This document shows positions 1-9,220 of a DNA stretch of 64,000 bases, in pieces. This stretch comes from JAJVID01 sp050247435 (GTDB lineage: Bacteria > Acidobacteriota > Blastocatellia > RBC074), in the NCBI GenBank assembly GCA_050247435.1, contig JBFWUF010000019.1:60498-124497 (forward strand), written 5' to 3'. The position numbers and the translations under genes are program-made. Each line of letters starts with the position of its first letter. Within the stretch, counting starts at the first letter, position 1. The notes under the pieces were generated by a model, which was not told the origin of the DNA, did not search any database, and saw nothing but the letters and a program-made list of their open reading frames with translations.

Positions 1-411
1 GCCGCCGACGCCGAAAAGCTGATGAAGTTGATTGAAGAGACGAGAGACGAATTCACGAAGGCGCGTCTGGCCAAACTCTGCGCCGACGAATTCCGGTCAA
101 CGAAGTTTGCTCCAAAAGCCCTGATGATTTTGGGAGAGACTGCTGAAAGCGCGGGTGACAGGCTGACGCGAGACGCAAAGCGCCGCGTCGGAGATGAAGA
201 GCCGGATGCGGGAGTGAGTAAGCGTGACTTTATGCTCAATTTCGCGGGACTTGATCGTTACAACCGCATCGGCGTGACCTTCGATTACGACGCGGCTTCG
301 GATCGGATTGTTTACGACGGCGGGGCTTACCGTGAACTGGCGCGGCGTTATCCGCGAAGCGATGAGGCGCGAACCATTCGCGAGAGATTGGAGAAGTTAG
401 GAAAGAAATGA
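1..411 (+). CDS. C-terminal part of a tetratricopeptide-like protein (5' end outside window)
   Basis: The reading frame is open from the first base and an ATG at 22 is internal, so this is probably the tail of a longer gene. The visible 136 residues are charged and helical. The end (residues matching YRELARRYPRSDEARTIRE) looks like the last helix pair of a tetratricopeptide or YbgF-type repeat, which usually mediates protein contacts. No catalytic motif is visible. It converges on the cytochrome gene, with a hairpin-forming repeat between the two stops. The TPR assignment is an inference from helix pattern only. Confidence 0.5.
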   Translation, partial: AADAEKLMKLIEETRDEFTKARLAKLCADEFRSTKFAPKALMILGETAESAGDRLTRDAKRRVGDEEPDAGVSKRDFMLNFAGLDRYNRIGVTFDYDAASDRIVYDGGAYRELARRYPRSDEARTIRERLEKLGKK

Positions 412-416
412 AGGGA

Positions 417-478
417 GACAGGATTCACGGGAGTTTTAGAACAGAAAACGAATCCTGAAAAATCCTGTGAATCCTGTC
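417..478. repeat. Inverted repeat between convergent genes, possible bidirectional terminator
   Basis: The arms 417-432 (GACAGGATTCACGGGA) and 463-478 are reverse complements at 15 of 16 positions, separated by 30 bases. It lies between two converging stop codons, where a stem could end transcription from both sides. The core GACAGGATTCAC also looks like a dispersed repeat, and a direct-repeat piece (AATCCTG) occurs in the loop. No T-run follows the stem closely. Confidence 0.6.
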
Positions 479-484
479 TATTCT

Positions 485-1033
485 TTACTTGTTGGTATTA
501 AGCGGTCGCGGCCCGAAATTCCTGGACAGGTAATCAATCAGCGGCCCCTTCTCGGCGTCAGTCACGACCGCGCCCCAGCGAACCATCTTCTCGACTTCGC
601 GCGTCCATCCCGGGCGCGAGAGGCGTTGTTGCTTGGTCAAATCGGCTTCGTGGCAGACCAGGCATTTCTCCTCAAAAATCTGTTTGCCTCGGTCATCGCC
701 TGACACTGATTGGACTAACGCCGCCGAGCGTGGTTTGAAATTGGCCGCGAAGTAATCAATCAGAATCTCTTTCTCGGAGTTGCTGACGACTGCGCCCCAG
801 CGGATCATCTTCTCGACTTCGCGCGTCCAACCCTGGCGCGACAATCGTTGAGCTACAATCACATCGGCTTCGTGGCACGTGACGCACTTGTCGCGAGCGA
901 GTTCCATGCCTTTGCCTTCCGGCAAATCCTGCGGAGCCGCGCTGATCGTTTTGTTCATTGAAACGCTGGCGGCGAAGATCATCGCCGCCAGCGCGAACGA
1001 CAGCTTGATCAAGTTTGATTTACGCTTTGACAT
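485..1033 (-). CDS. Diheme c-type cytochrome, SorB-like electron acceptor
   Basis: This 182-residue protein has an N-terminal signal segment (about residues 8-32) and two haem-binding motifs, CVTCH at 50-54 and CLVCH at 124-128. Each is followed by a near-identical block (GWTREVEKM-RWGAVV), so the protein is a tandem duplication of one small cytochrome domain. The Met in each EVEKM block is a candidate axial ligand. Its start overlaps the end of the sulfite dehydrogenase gene by 14 bases, so the two are almost certainly one operon. It most likely takes electrons from the molybdenum subunit in the periplasm and passes them to the respiratory chain. The classical SorB partner has a single haem; the partner role here is inferred from context. 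Confidence 0.8.
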   Translation of the reverse strand: MSKRKSNLIKLSFALAAMIFAASVSMNKTISAAPQDLPEGKGMELARDKCVTCHEADVIVAQRLSRQGWTREVEKMIRWGAVVSNSEKEILIDYFAANFKPRSAALVQSVSGDDRGKQIFEEKCLVCHEADLTKQQRLSRPGWTREVEKMVRWGAVVTDAEKGPLIDYLSRNFGPRPLNTNK

Positions 1034-2213
1034 TGATCCTCACCTGGTCAATCACGTTCCAGAGATAGCCGGACGGGTTCCATTGCGGGGCGACGGGTTG
1101 CACATTGCCTTTGTCGTCGGTGGCGCGCGACATCAGCAGGTACGATCCGGGCTGGGTGATGTTGAATTCATACTCGAACGATTGCCACGCGTAACGCTCG
1201 CGCTCTTTGCCGAGTTTCGCCGGGAACCAGGTGCTGCCGTTGTCCATCGAAACGTCTACTCTGGTGATGCTTGGTTCCCCGGCCCAGGCGAATCCGGACA
1301 GCCGCACTTTGCCGGGAGCCACGGTCGCGCCGTCAACCGGCGAGTTGATTAACGATTTAACGACGAGGCCAGTCAGCGGGATCATATCCTGCGGCGCGAC
1401 AGTCCCGCCCGGCGCCACGCGGTGGTTCGGATAACGATAGGCCGTCTTGACGAAAAATCCTTCGTGCTCCTTGTCAATCACCTGAACGTGCGTCAGCCAT
1501 TTGACCGAATAAGCGCCCTCCCAACCGGAAATGATCGCGCGCAACGGGAAGCCGTGCAGAATCGGAATCGGCTCGCCGTTCATCTCGTAAGCCAGAATCG
1601 TATCCGGGTTCAGAGCTTTCGCCATCGGCACGTTGCGAATGAAGTCGGGCATCTTGCCCACGGGTTTGTCCGCGCCGTTCATCGCGACGTATTGGCCAGC
1701 GGCTTTCACGCCCGCTTTTTTCAACACATCGGCCAGACGCGCTCCGGTGAAACGGGCCGTGCCAACCGCGCCCTTCTCCCATTGGATGCCCGCGACCGGC
1801 GGATCGAAAAACGCGCGCCCGTTGCCCGTGCATTCCAACGTCACGGTTACCGTGTGTTTTGGCATCCTCTTCAATTCATCGAGCGTCATCGTGATCGGAG
1901 TTTGGACTTCGCCGTCAACCGTCAGTTTCCACTCGTCAACGTTGACCTTCGCCGCGTAGGTGTGATGGCGCACGTAAAACAGATCGTTCGGCGTGATCCA
2001 CGTATTGAGCAGTGAAACCGGCGTCTCCAAATCTTCAGGGCGGACAGAGCGGACGATCAATCTCTCTTTGCCCTTAATGACGTTTTGCGCGAATGCGGAT
2101 TCGGGAAGCATCTGGCTAATCGCCAGGCCGGCGCTCATCTGGCTCGCGCCGATCAGGAAGTCGCGGCGGCGGAAGGCGCGTGAACGCGAATGAGGGTTAT
2201 CATTCTTCTTCAT
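1020..2213 (-). CDS. Molybdenum sulfite dehydrogenase catalytic subunit (SorA/sulfite oxidase family)
   Basis: The 397-residue protein has a twin-arginine signal (RRRDFLIG at about 14-21), then the sulfite oxidase molybdopterin fold and a C-terminal Mo-cofactor dimerisation domain. The segment TLECTGNGR carries the Cys (about 128) expected to ligate molybdenum. It should oxidise sulfite to sulfate in the periplasm, reducing the cytochrome encoded just downstream. An in-frame ATG lies 19 codons upstream, but 2213 is preceded by GAGG at good spacing and puts the Tat motif near the N-terminus, so it is preferred. Substrate could also be another small molecule handled by the wider YedY/SoxC family. 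No haem b5 domain is present, as usual for bacterial forms. Confidence 0.85.
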   Translation of the reverse strand: MKKNDNPHSRSRAFRRRDFLIGASQMSAGLAISQMLPESAFAQNVIKGKERLIVRSVRPEDLETPVSLLNTWITPNDLFYVRHHTYAAKVNVDEWKLTVDGEVQTPITMTLDELKRMPKHTVTVTLECTGNGRAFFDPPVAGIQWEKGAVGTARFTGARLADVLKKAGVKAAGQYVAMNGADKPVGKMPDFIRNVPMAKALNPDTILAYEMNGEPIPILHGFPLRAIISGWEGAYSVKWLTHVQVIDKEHEGFFVKTAYRYPNHRVAPGGTVAPQDMIPLTGLVVKSLINSPVDGATVAPGKVRLSGFAWAGEPSITRVDVSMDNGSTWFPAKLGKERERYAWQSFEYEFNITQPGSYLLMSRATDDKGNVQPVAPQWNPSGYLWNVIDQVRINVKA

Positions 2214-2282
2214 TTTATGACCTCGTCTTTTGATTTTGACTTTATCGGATGACGTTATGACTCGTCGCAATGAGGGCAGATT

Positions 2283-3680
2283 CTATGCGCTTGGATTGCT
2301 CTGTGTCGAGCCGTCGCGCTCATCTTTTCGCGCGCGGCCAATCGGCCCAATCGGTATGGATATGGCCACCATCAGCGCAGCCACCAGCGAGACTTGAGTC
2401 AGCAGTCGCGGAAACGAATTGTTCAGGTGGAGCAGAAAATCCCAGGCGCTGAAAACATAGACGCCCGCATAGATCGCGATGGGCAGGAAGACAGCCACTG
2501 GCAAAACGGCCCATCTCTCACGGCGCCGATTCACTGTCAGAAACAACGCCGCCACGACGACCACGACCCACAATGGCCCCCATCGCCGCCAGTTCAATAA
2601 TTCAACCACAACCGCGTGGGCGATCTGCGGCGCGCGCCATAGATTCTTCCACAACGTTGACGGAGTGACTGGCAGAAAGACTTCACCCGTGGATGGTTTT
2701 GCGATCAGCAGGAAAATCCGCCAGCCGATCAACACCACCAGTCCGGGCAAAACGGCCCCCGCCGCTTTGCGCCAATCGCGCCGCTGAAATGTTTTGATCA
2801 TCGCCATTGCGATCAAACACGACCAGAGTATCGCGCCTTCGCTTTTGACCCAGCATAGCGCTCCGGCCAGCAATCCGAACGGGAGTAACAGACCGGCGTC
2901 GCTTGTTTCCCAATACTCAAACAGCAAGATAACCGCCGCGAGATAAAAAACCGCGAGAGGGAAGTCGGCGTACCCAGATGAAACGCCTCCCTGACCGCTG
3001 AAGATCAATTGAGGAGCCAGCAAAAATATCGGCGTCGCCCACAACTGCGCGCGCCGGGCGCCGAAGCGCGAAACGCCAGCGTAGAGCAGCCCCAACGCCG
3101 CCGCGAAAAAAAACAGGAAGAGGAGTTGCGCCATCGTCTGATCCGCGCGCCTCATCCACCCGTAAATCCAGGCTTCGGTCATCGGCAGCAGCAGCGGATA
3201 TTCGGGATGAGTCCAGGGGCGCGTCGGGTCGGAATAAAAACTCAGCGGAATCACGCCGCCGCTCAGGAAAGCCGCGCGAGCTTTGATCTCCCAGTTGAAC
3301 AAACCGTCCCAGCCCATCGCGCGAGCGCTTGATACCCACGCGGCAAGACCGACCGGCGCCAGCGTCCAGAGCGGCAGCGCCCAATCGCTCTTGCTGGCGG
3401 ACAGCGCGCTTCGCCAATCGAACTTCATCGAGCGCGCGCGCAGCCCAAGAGCGAAGAGCGTCAGGCACAAAGCCGCGACTGCCAGCCGCAGCCACAGCCC
3501 GGCGATGAAAAATCCGAACGTGAACGATGCGATTGAAACCAAACCGGCGCCGAGGAGAAATGACAGGCAGAGCAATTCGATTGCGTTTGTCGAGCGATGG
3601 CGTGGCAGCGCGATCAGAGAAACGCCGCAGCCTGCGGCGATGATCAAAAACATCGCTACCGCGAACAATACGATTTCCAC
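2283..3680 (-). CDS. Polytopic membrane protein, GT-C glycosyltransferase-like
   Basis: About 465 residues with roughly ten to twelve hydrophobic segments. An extended loop near the first third contains WDGLFNWEIKARAAFLSGG and TRPWTHPEYPLLLP, a pattern seen in dolichyl-phosphate mannosyl/GT39-type glycosyltransferases, where acidic loop residues act in catalysis. The GTG at 3680, with GGAG eight bases upstream, is chosen over an ATG at 3782, because the longer form would overlap the upstream gene by 127 bases and starts with an unlikely Arg-rich stretch. The start overlaps the upstream membrane-anchored protein by about 25 bases, suggesting co-translation. It may glycosylate a cell-envelope substrate; the acceptor is unknown. 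Confidence 0.6.
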   Translation of the reverse strand: MEIVLFAVAMFLIIAAGCGVSLIALPRHRSTNAIELLCLSFLLGAGLVSIASFTFGFFIAGLWLRLAVAALCLTLFALGLRARSMKFDWRSALSASKSDWALPLWTLAPVGLAAWVSSARAMGWDGLFNWEIKARAAFLSGGVIPLSFYSDPTRPWTHPEYPLLLPMTEAWIYGWMRRADQTMAQLLFLFFFAAALGLLYAGVSRFGARRAQLWATPIFLLAPQLIFSGQGGVSSGYADFPLAVFYLAAVILLFEYWETSDAGLLLPFGLLAGALCWVKSEGAILWSCLIAMAMIKTFQRRDWRKAAGAVLPGLVVLIGWRIFLLIAKPSTGEVFLPVTPSTLWKNLWRAPQIAHAVVVELLNWRRWGPLWVVVVVAALFLTVNRRRERWAVLPVAVFLPIAIYAGVYVFSAWDFLLHLNNSFPRLLTQVSLVAALMVAISIPIGPIGRARKDERDGSTQSNPSA

Positions 3681-4195
3681 TCTTTCAACTCCGATGCGGT
3701 TGTGAGGATCAAATGCGGGCCGATCATCTTCGCCGATGACGATAAATCGGGCGGCGCGGCGACGCGATAAAACATCAGCCATTTGACCGGCGCTCCGGCG
3801 GGCGGAAGATACATCAGCTCAGTCGGCGCTCCAGCCGCGCCGCAGCGAACCTCGCCGATCAGCCGAGGCCAGCACAGGTGAGAAATGGTGTGATGAATCA
3901 GGTCGCTCCGTTCGTCGCCGCCAGCGGCGATGAAGACGACCGCGTCGGCGGGCGGAATCTCCGCCATCGCTTTCAACACGGTTTCGGACGGATGCGGGAT
4001 TTCGAGCGGCTTCAGGTAATGATCGGTCGTGTCGTAAGCGCCGCCAGCGGCTTTCGCCGTCATTTGCCGCGACACGGCATTCTCGAATCTGTTGAGCAGC
4101 GCCGCTGTCCGGCGCCTCAACGCTCCGCCCAACGACAACATTGCCGCAATAGCGCAGCAGACAACAATGATTGCGATGATCGCTTTCTTCGTCAT
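3656..4195 (-). CDS. Membrane-anchored protein of unknown function
   Basis: A 179-residue protein with one N-terminal transmembrane helix (about 4-26) and a globular remainder. I do not recognise the family. Residues 80-135 contain an alternating hydrophobic pattern (ADAVVFIAAGGDERSDLIHH) that resembles a small alpha/beta domain. The gene is immediately upstream of, and overlaps, the GT-C-like membrane protein, and follows a DUF2156 gene by 7 bases. That spacing suggests one leftward transcription unit with a common envelope role. An accessory subunit of the putative glycosyltransferase is possible but unproven. Confidence 0.6.
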   Translation of the reverse strand: MTKKAIIAIIVVCCAIAAMLSLGGALRRRTAALLNRFENAVSRQMTAKAAGGAYDTTDHYLKPLEIPHPSETVLKAMAEIPPADAVVFIAAGGDERSDLIHHTISHLCWPRLIGEVRCGAAGAPTELMYLPPAGAPVKWLMFYRVAAPPDLSSSAKMIGPHLILTTASELKEWKSYCSR

Positions 4196-4202
4196 TCGCG
4201 TT

Positions 4203-5315
4203 CTATCCGGCGATGCGGAAACGTTTGGCCAGCCATTCGGCTTCGGTTTGCGCTGCTTTCAGCAAAGCGCCGCCGACAGCCTTGATTGGAGCGCCTTTGG
4301 TGAAAGCCTCGGCTATCGCGTAAAGGGCGATAGGTGAAAAATGAGGCGCGTTGAAGATCGCGTAGATCGGGTCCCACCACTCCGGCTGGAATTTAGTCTT
4401 GAACGCGTCCAGCCCGTCAAAATTGTAGAAGCGTCTGCCATGCGCCCGCGCCCACGAAAGCATCCATCGCAACCAGAGAGGATTCTCATCCCACGGAATC
4501 GTCGCGCGCCGCGACAGAGGCGAGAGGCCGAGCGTCACGTATTCGCTCTCCTCTTCGGCCATCGCGCGGATGGCGGTGTCAATCATCAACTCCGCCGTCC
4601 CGTTCGGCGCGCCGCGTCCGCGAATGATCTGCTCGATCAACCAGCCGTTGCGTCGCGGAACCGGCGAAGCGACCAGGAAGCCCACGACCCGTCCCTGCCG
4701 TTCGGCGACGAAGACGCGGCGATCAACCAATCTCTCCAACGTCTGCGGCTCAACCAGAAAATGCATCGGCGGCAGCCCGCGCGTGGCCAGCCACTCCTGA
4801 AGGCAATCGCGCAAAGCCGTCTTCGATAATAGATGTCCGGTGGTTTGCGATGGAGGCCATTTGCTCACCGTCACCGATTTGTTGCGCGCGCGGTTGAACT
4901 GCGCTCGCAACGAAGCGCAACGCGAAGTTATCTCCAACCAATTCCGCGGGCGCCAAACTGGCTGAGCGCCAAGCAAAACCATTGAATGCGTATCGGCGTC
5001 ACGGTACACAGATTCCAACCTGGCTTCCGCGCCGAAATAGCAGACGCGCTTCCCATCGCGCCGGGCGGACTGCTCGAACTCCATCGCGACATCCGCCAAC
5101 CGTTCGCCGGTGCAGACCGGCGCGCCCGCCACGACCATTACGTCGCGCGCGCGGACAAAGCCGACGACCGCTTCGCAGGCCGAAGAGAACCAAAGCTCGA
5201 TGCCGGGATTGACGATCTGATAAGCGGTGGCGTTCCAACCGTGGCGGAGAACCAACTCGCGCGCCTGCCAGGATTGTTCGGAGTCGAAGCCGATTTCGTG
5301 CCGCGTCGTAACCAT
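4203..5315 (-). CDS. DUF2156 / lysylphosphatidylglycerol synthetase C-terminal-like protein
   Basis: The roughly 370-residue protein matches the DUF2156 (LPG_synthase_C) fold, a double GNAT-like domain that in MprF transfers lysine from tRNA to phosphatidylglycerol. Recognisable segments include FVRARDVMVVAGAPVC, VFVAERQGRVVGFLVASPV and the C-terminal FYNFDGLDAFKTKFQPEWWDP, which is typical of the family. No membrane flippase domain is present, so it is a soluble stand-alone version. A TTG start at 5360 is possible, but the ATG at 5315 is kept; neither has a well placed ribosome site. Aminoacyl transfer to a lipid or other acceptor is inferred from the family only. Confidence 0.7.
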   Translation of the reverse strand: MVTTRHEIGFDSEQSWQARELVLRHGWNATAYQIVNPGIELWFSSACEAVVGFVRARDVMVVAGAPVCTGERLADVAMEFEQSARRDGKRVCYFGAEARLESVYRDADTHSMVLLGAQPVWRPRNWLEITSRCASLRAQFNRARNKSVTVSKWPPSQTTGHLLSKTALRDCLQEWLATRGLPPMHFLVEPQTLERLVDRRVFVAERQGRVVGFLVASPVPRRNGWLIEQIIRGRGAPNGTAELMIDTAIRAMAEEESEYVTLGLSPLSRRATIPWDENPLWLRWMLSWARAHGRRFYNFDGLDAFKTKFQPEWWDPIYAIFNAPHFSPIALYAIAEAFTKGAPIKAVGGALLKAAQTEAEWLAKRFRIAG

Positions 5316-5390
5316 GCCCTCAAATATAAATGCCGATGACGAGAGCTTCAACCGCGTCAAAACAGAAGGTGGACGATGCCGACTCTTCCC

Positions 5391-5882
5391 CTAAGAACCG
5401 CGCGTTCGACTTTCACCGCATACGCTTCTTCTCAGCCACCAAGCCTCACATAATGACGAAAGCGGAATTATCCACCAGAGCGGAAACCATAATGCCGATA
5501 GAGCTATAAGTAGATCGCGCTCAATGTCTATCGCGGGGTCTTCCGCAGGCCCGATGATAAAGCTTGAAAGTACGAAAGTAGCTGCTCCAATTACCAGGTA
5601 TGATATTGCCCCTAACGCCACAAAGGTTTTGACGATCTTGGGCGCCCTGATTTTCGCTGGGACCTCAAAGAAGGATGGACGTCGTTTTGTTATTGCGAAC
5701 ACAATAACCGATGTCAGAAATATGGAGAGAGCGAGCACTCCGAAAGCAATAACATCTTTTGAGACGCCCGTGCGAGAGGGAAGTTGACCTTCAAGCTCAT
5801 TCTCGAACAGTAGGCCCACAGTCCAAAATATAGGCATAGGAGCAGTGAGGAGAAAAAGAACTTTTAGGAAATGCCTTCTCAT
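5391..5882 (-). CDS. Small integral membrane protein of unknown function
   Basis: This 163-residue protein has four hydrophobic segments (about 7-27, 45-64, 83-110 and 122-145). I do not recognise a family. The composition is less GC-rich than neighbouring genes and has more A/T-ending codons, so it may be a recent arrival. It stands apart, 76 bases downstream of the chosen start of the DUF2156 gene and 40 bases from the RidA gene. No partner is evident. Confidence 0.6.
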   Translation of the reverse strand: MRRHFLKVLFLLTAPMPIFWTVGLLFENELEGQLPSRTGVSKDVIAFGVLALSIFLTSVIVFAITKRRPSFFEVPAKIRAPKIVKTFVALGAISYLVIGAATFVLSSFIIGPAEDPAIDIERDLLIALSALWFPLWWIIPLSSLCEAWWLRRSVCGESRTRGS

Positions 5883-5921
5883 TTCTCAATACGGTAGATG
5901 GAAACAGGTTACACGCTGGCC

Positions 5922-6305
5922 TTAGGCTGCTGCAATCGCCTCGATTTCAAGAAGCCACTTCTCATCGAAAATGCCGGAGATGATGACCGTGAGCGCAATT
6001 GAGCGATCCTCAAGCGCTTCGTTACGCGCCTGGCGGTTCTCAAGCGCATAACGGCGGTCGGAGAGAAAGATGGTGACTTTCACCAGGTTGTCCAGCGACA
6101 TCCCGGCGGCGCGAAGTTGAGCCTCAAGGTTCCGCCACACGAGCCGGGCCTGCGCCAGGAAGTCGGAAGGAACCGTGCCGTCGTTCGCTTCAGGAATCTG
6201 CCCGCTGATGAAGAGCAGGCGCGTTTGGCCACTTATCTCCAGAGCTTGAGCGTAGCCCCCCATTGGCGCGGGCGCGTCCGGAGCGTTCACAATTTTTGTT
6301 TCCAT
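5922..6305 (-). CDS. RidA/YjgF/UK114 family protein
   Basis: A 127-residue protein with the RidA signature: GGYAQALEI near the N-terminus, FISGQIPEA, the long helix with VWRNLEAQLRAAGMSLDNLVKVTIFL, and a final RS...LLEIEAIA strand. RidA hydrolyses reactive enamine/imine intermediates released by PLP enzymes. The Arg of the RS motif that binds the substrate carboxylate is present, but about four extra residues separate it from the EIEAIA motif compared with typical RidA. It may therefore belong to a divergent subgroup with another substrate. The ATG at 6305 is taken over an ATG at 6329. It lies 26 bases after the radical SAM gene, so the two are probably cotranscribed. Confidence 0.85.
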   Translation of the reverse strand: METKIVNAPDAPAPMGGYAQALEISGQTRLLFISGQIPEANDGTVPSDFLAQARLVWRNLEAQLRAAGMSLDNLVKVTIFLSDRRYALENRQARNEALEDRSIALTVIISGIFDEKWLLEIEAIAAA

Positions 6306-6331
6306 TTGATCTCGCTTTGTCTTTATCAAGA

Positions 6332-7900
<1,569 letters not shown>

Positions 7901-8136
7901 CAATTCCTTTCTTTGGTCAGCGGATATGTTGAATGGGTGTGTTGATAGATCGGAAAACGTTTGCAGTCTAAGCCCTCAACACTCGCCTGACCATAGGAAA
8001 CCGGAAAAGCCATGAATTATTTCGGCGCGCGCGCACTTAGAAAACAACGGCCACTGTGACGACAGGCCGCTTTCGTTGTTCTCGATCAGGTGAAAGTTTG
8101 ATTGCCCCGGTTTTTGACGACGCTTATACTTCGGCT
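7901..8136. other. Intergenic region between divergent genes
   Basis: This 236-base region separates the leftward radical SAM gene from the rightward xisH gene and must hold both promoters. I see no convincing -35/-10 pair and no B12 riboswitch consensus. One weak inverted repeat is visible: AACAACGGCC near 8043 pairs with GGCCGCTTTCGTTGTT near 8065-8080. Confidence 0.4.
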
Positions 8137-8553
8137 ATGTCAAAGCGAGACAGCATTCACAACGCGGTCAAAAACGCGCTCATTAAAGATGGGTGGACGA
8201 TTACGGCTGACCCCTACGAAATTGAGTACGAAGAGGCTCGGTTGCGCGCGGACTTGGCTGCCGACCGCGCGTTGGCCGCTGAACGCGCTGATGAAAAGAT
8301 CGTTGTCGAAATCAAAAGCTTTATCAGCTCTTCCCCGATTCACGAACTGCAAGCCGCTGTCGGCCAGTACCAGATGTACCTGATGTGTCTGGAAGCGGTC
8401 GCCCCGGAGCGGCGACTCTATCTCGCCGTCAGCCAACCGATCTGGGAAGAGCTGTTCAGTTTGAAAATCACCCAGGACTTCATCAGCAGGTTTCCGCTGC
8501 GCCTCTTTGTCGTTGATTTGCAAAAGGAGGAGATAAGTTTATGGAAAGAGTAA
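8137..8553 (+). CDS. xisH: XisH family protein
   Basis: A 138-residue match to XisH, named for the fdxN excision factors of heterocyst cyanobacteria but widespread in other bacteria. Recognisable pieces are the N-terminal HNAVKNALIKDGWTIT and the nuclease-like core with an Asp in RADLAAD and the ExK motif in KIVVEIKSF. That matches the PD-(D/E)xK superfamily. The ATG at 8137 is chosen because the longer frame adds 27 residues without homology. Its end overlaps the xisI start by 13 bases, so the two are translationally coupled. In non-cyanobacteria the pair has no proven role; a toxin-antitoxin or excision role is inference. Confidence 0.9.
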   Translation: MSKRDSIHNAVKNALIKDGWTITADPYEIEYEEARLRADLAADRALAAERADEKIVVEIKSFISSSPIHELQAAVGQYQMYLMCLEAVAPERRLYLAVSQPIWEELFSLKITQDFISRFPLRLFVVDLQKEEISLWKE

Positions 8554-8882
8554 CGGATTATCGCCGTCTGGTCAGACAGATTATGGAGGCGCACGCCCGC
8601 CCCGCCGCCAGCTTTCCCGCTGAGGGGGTTGAGAAGCTATTGATCATGGATGAGGAGCGTGGCCACTATCAGTTGCTGAAGCTCGGATGGCAGGATCAGA
8701 AGCGCGTCAAATGGATGATGATTTACATCAGGATCAAAGATGGCAAGATTTGGATCGAACACGACCTGACCGAAGATGGTGTCGCCACCGAACTCGTCGA
8801 AGCAGGCGTGCCGAAAGAGGATGTCGTGCTCGCATTCCAGGCGCCGGAGATGCGGCAATACACGGAATTCGCCGCCGCTTGA
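8541..8882 (+). CDS. xisI: XisI family protein
   Basis: A 113-residue XisI homologue. The whole length fits: an N-terminal helix (YRRLVRQIMEAHA), the central ERGHYQLLKLGWQDQKRV and the C-terminal KIWIEHDLTEDGVATELVEAGVPKEDVVLAF. XisI is the conserved partner of XisH and the genes are nearly always adjacent, as here. The start overlaps xisH, and GGAGGAGA lies upstream. A DUF4926 gene follows after 16 bases. No integrase-type recombinase (XisF) is present in the window, so the classical fdxN excision role is unlikely. Confidence 0.9.
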   Translation: MERVTDYRRLVRQIMEAHARPAASFPAEGVEKLLIMDEERGHYQLLKLGWQDQKRVKWMMIYIRIKDGKIWIEHDLTEDGVATELVEAGVPKEDVVLAFQAPEMRQYTEFAAA

Positions 8883-8898
8883 AAAGGGAGAAGAAGCG

Positions 8899-9156
8899 AT
8901 GACTGCGCGTAAAACACTCAAGCGGCGCCATTCGTCCATCAAGCTGTTCGATGTCGTCGTGCTGCTGACCGACCAGCCGCGGCGCCATCTGCGGCGTGGC
9001 GACATCGGCACGGTGATCCACATCTTCAAAACCGGCGCCTACGAAGTCGAGTTCTCCGACGCGACAGGCGAGACGGCGGCGCAACTGGCGCTCGCGCCCA
9101 GCGAGTTTCTGGTGGTGAGCAAGCAAGGGCAAACGCTGCTGGAACTGGCTGCTTGA
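8899..9156 (+). CDS. DUF4926 domain protein
   Basis: The 85-residue protein matches DUF4926: IKLFDVVVLLTDQP, then LRRGDIGTVIHIF, AYEVEFSD and LALAPSEFLVV. The fold is a small beta-barrel, SH3- or KOW-like. A longer upstream frame (from 8776) only overlaps xisI and is not used; GGGAG precedes the ATG at 8899. DUF4926 genes occur beside DUF6883-type or other small toxin-like genes in accessory islands, but no function is established. Third gene of the xisH-xisI unit. Confidence 0.8.
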   Translation: MTARKTLKRRHSSIKLFDVVVLLTDQPRRHLRRGDIGTVIHIFKTGAYEVEFSDATGETAAQLALAPSEFLVVSKQGQTLLELAA

Positions 9157-9220
9157 TGCGGCTTTGGCCGAAGCGCCGGGCGCCGAACCGGAGCCGTATG
9201 ACAAAACGTGATCATCCTCT

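Noticed and set aside
3681..3782. N-terminal extension of the GT-C-like protein
   Set aside because: It would overlap the upstream gene by 127 bases, and a GTG with GGAG fits the first membrane helix.
7901..8136. Cobalamin riboswitch before the B12-binding radical SAM gene
   Set aside because: No B12-box-like conserved sequence was found.
8137..8882. Cyanobacterial fdxN excision element
   Set aside because: XisF-type recombinase and heterocyst genes are absent; XisH-XisI pairs are common outside cyanobacteria.
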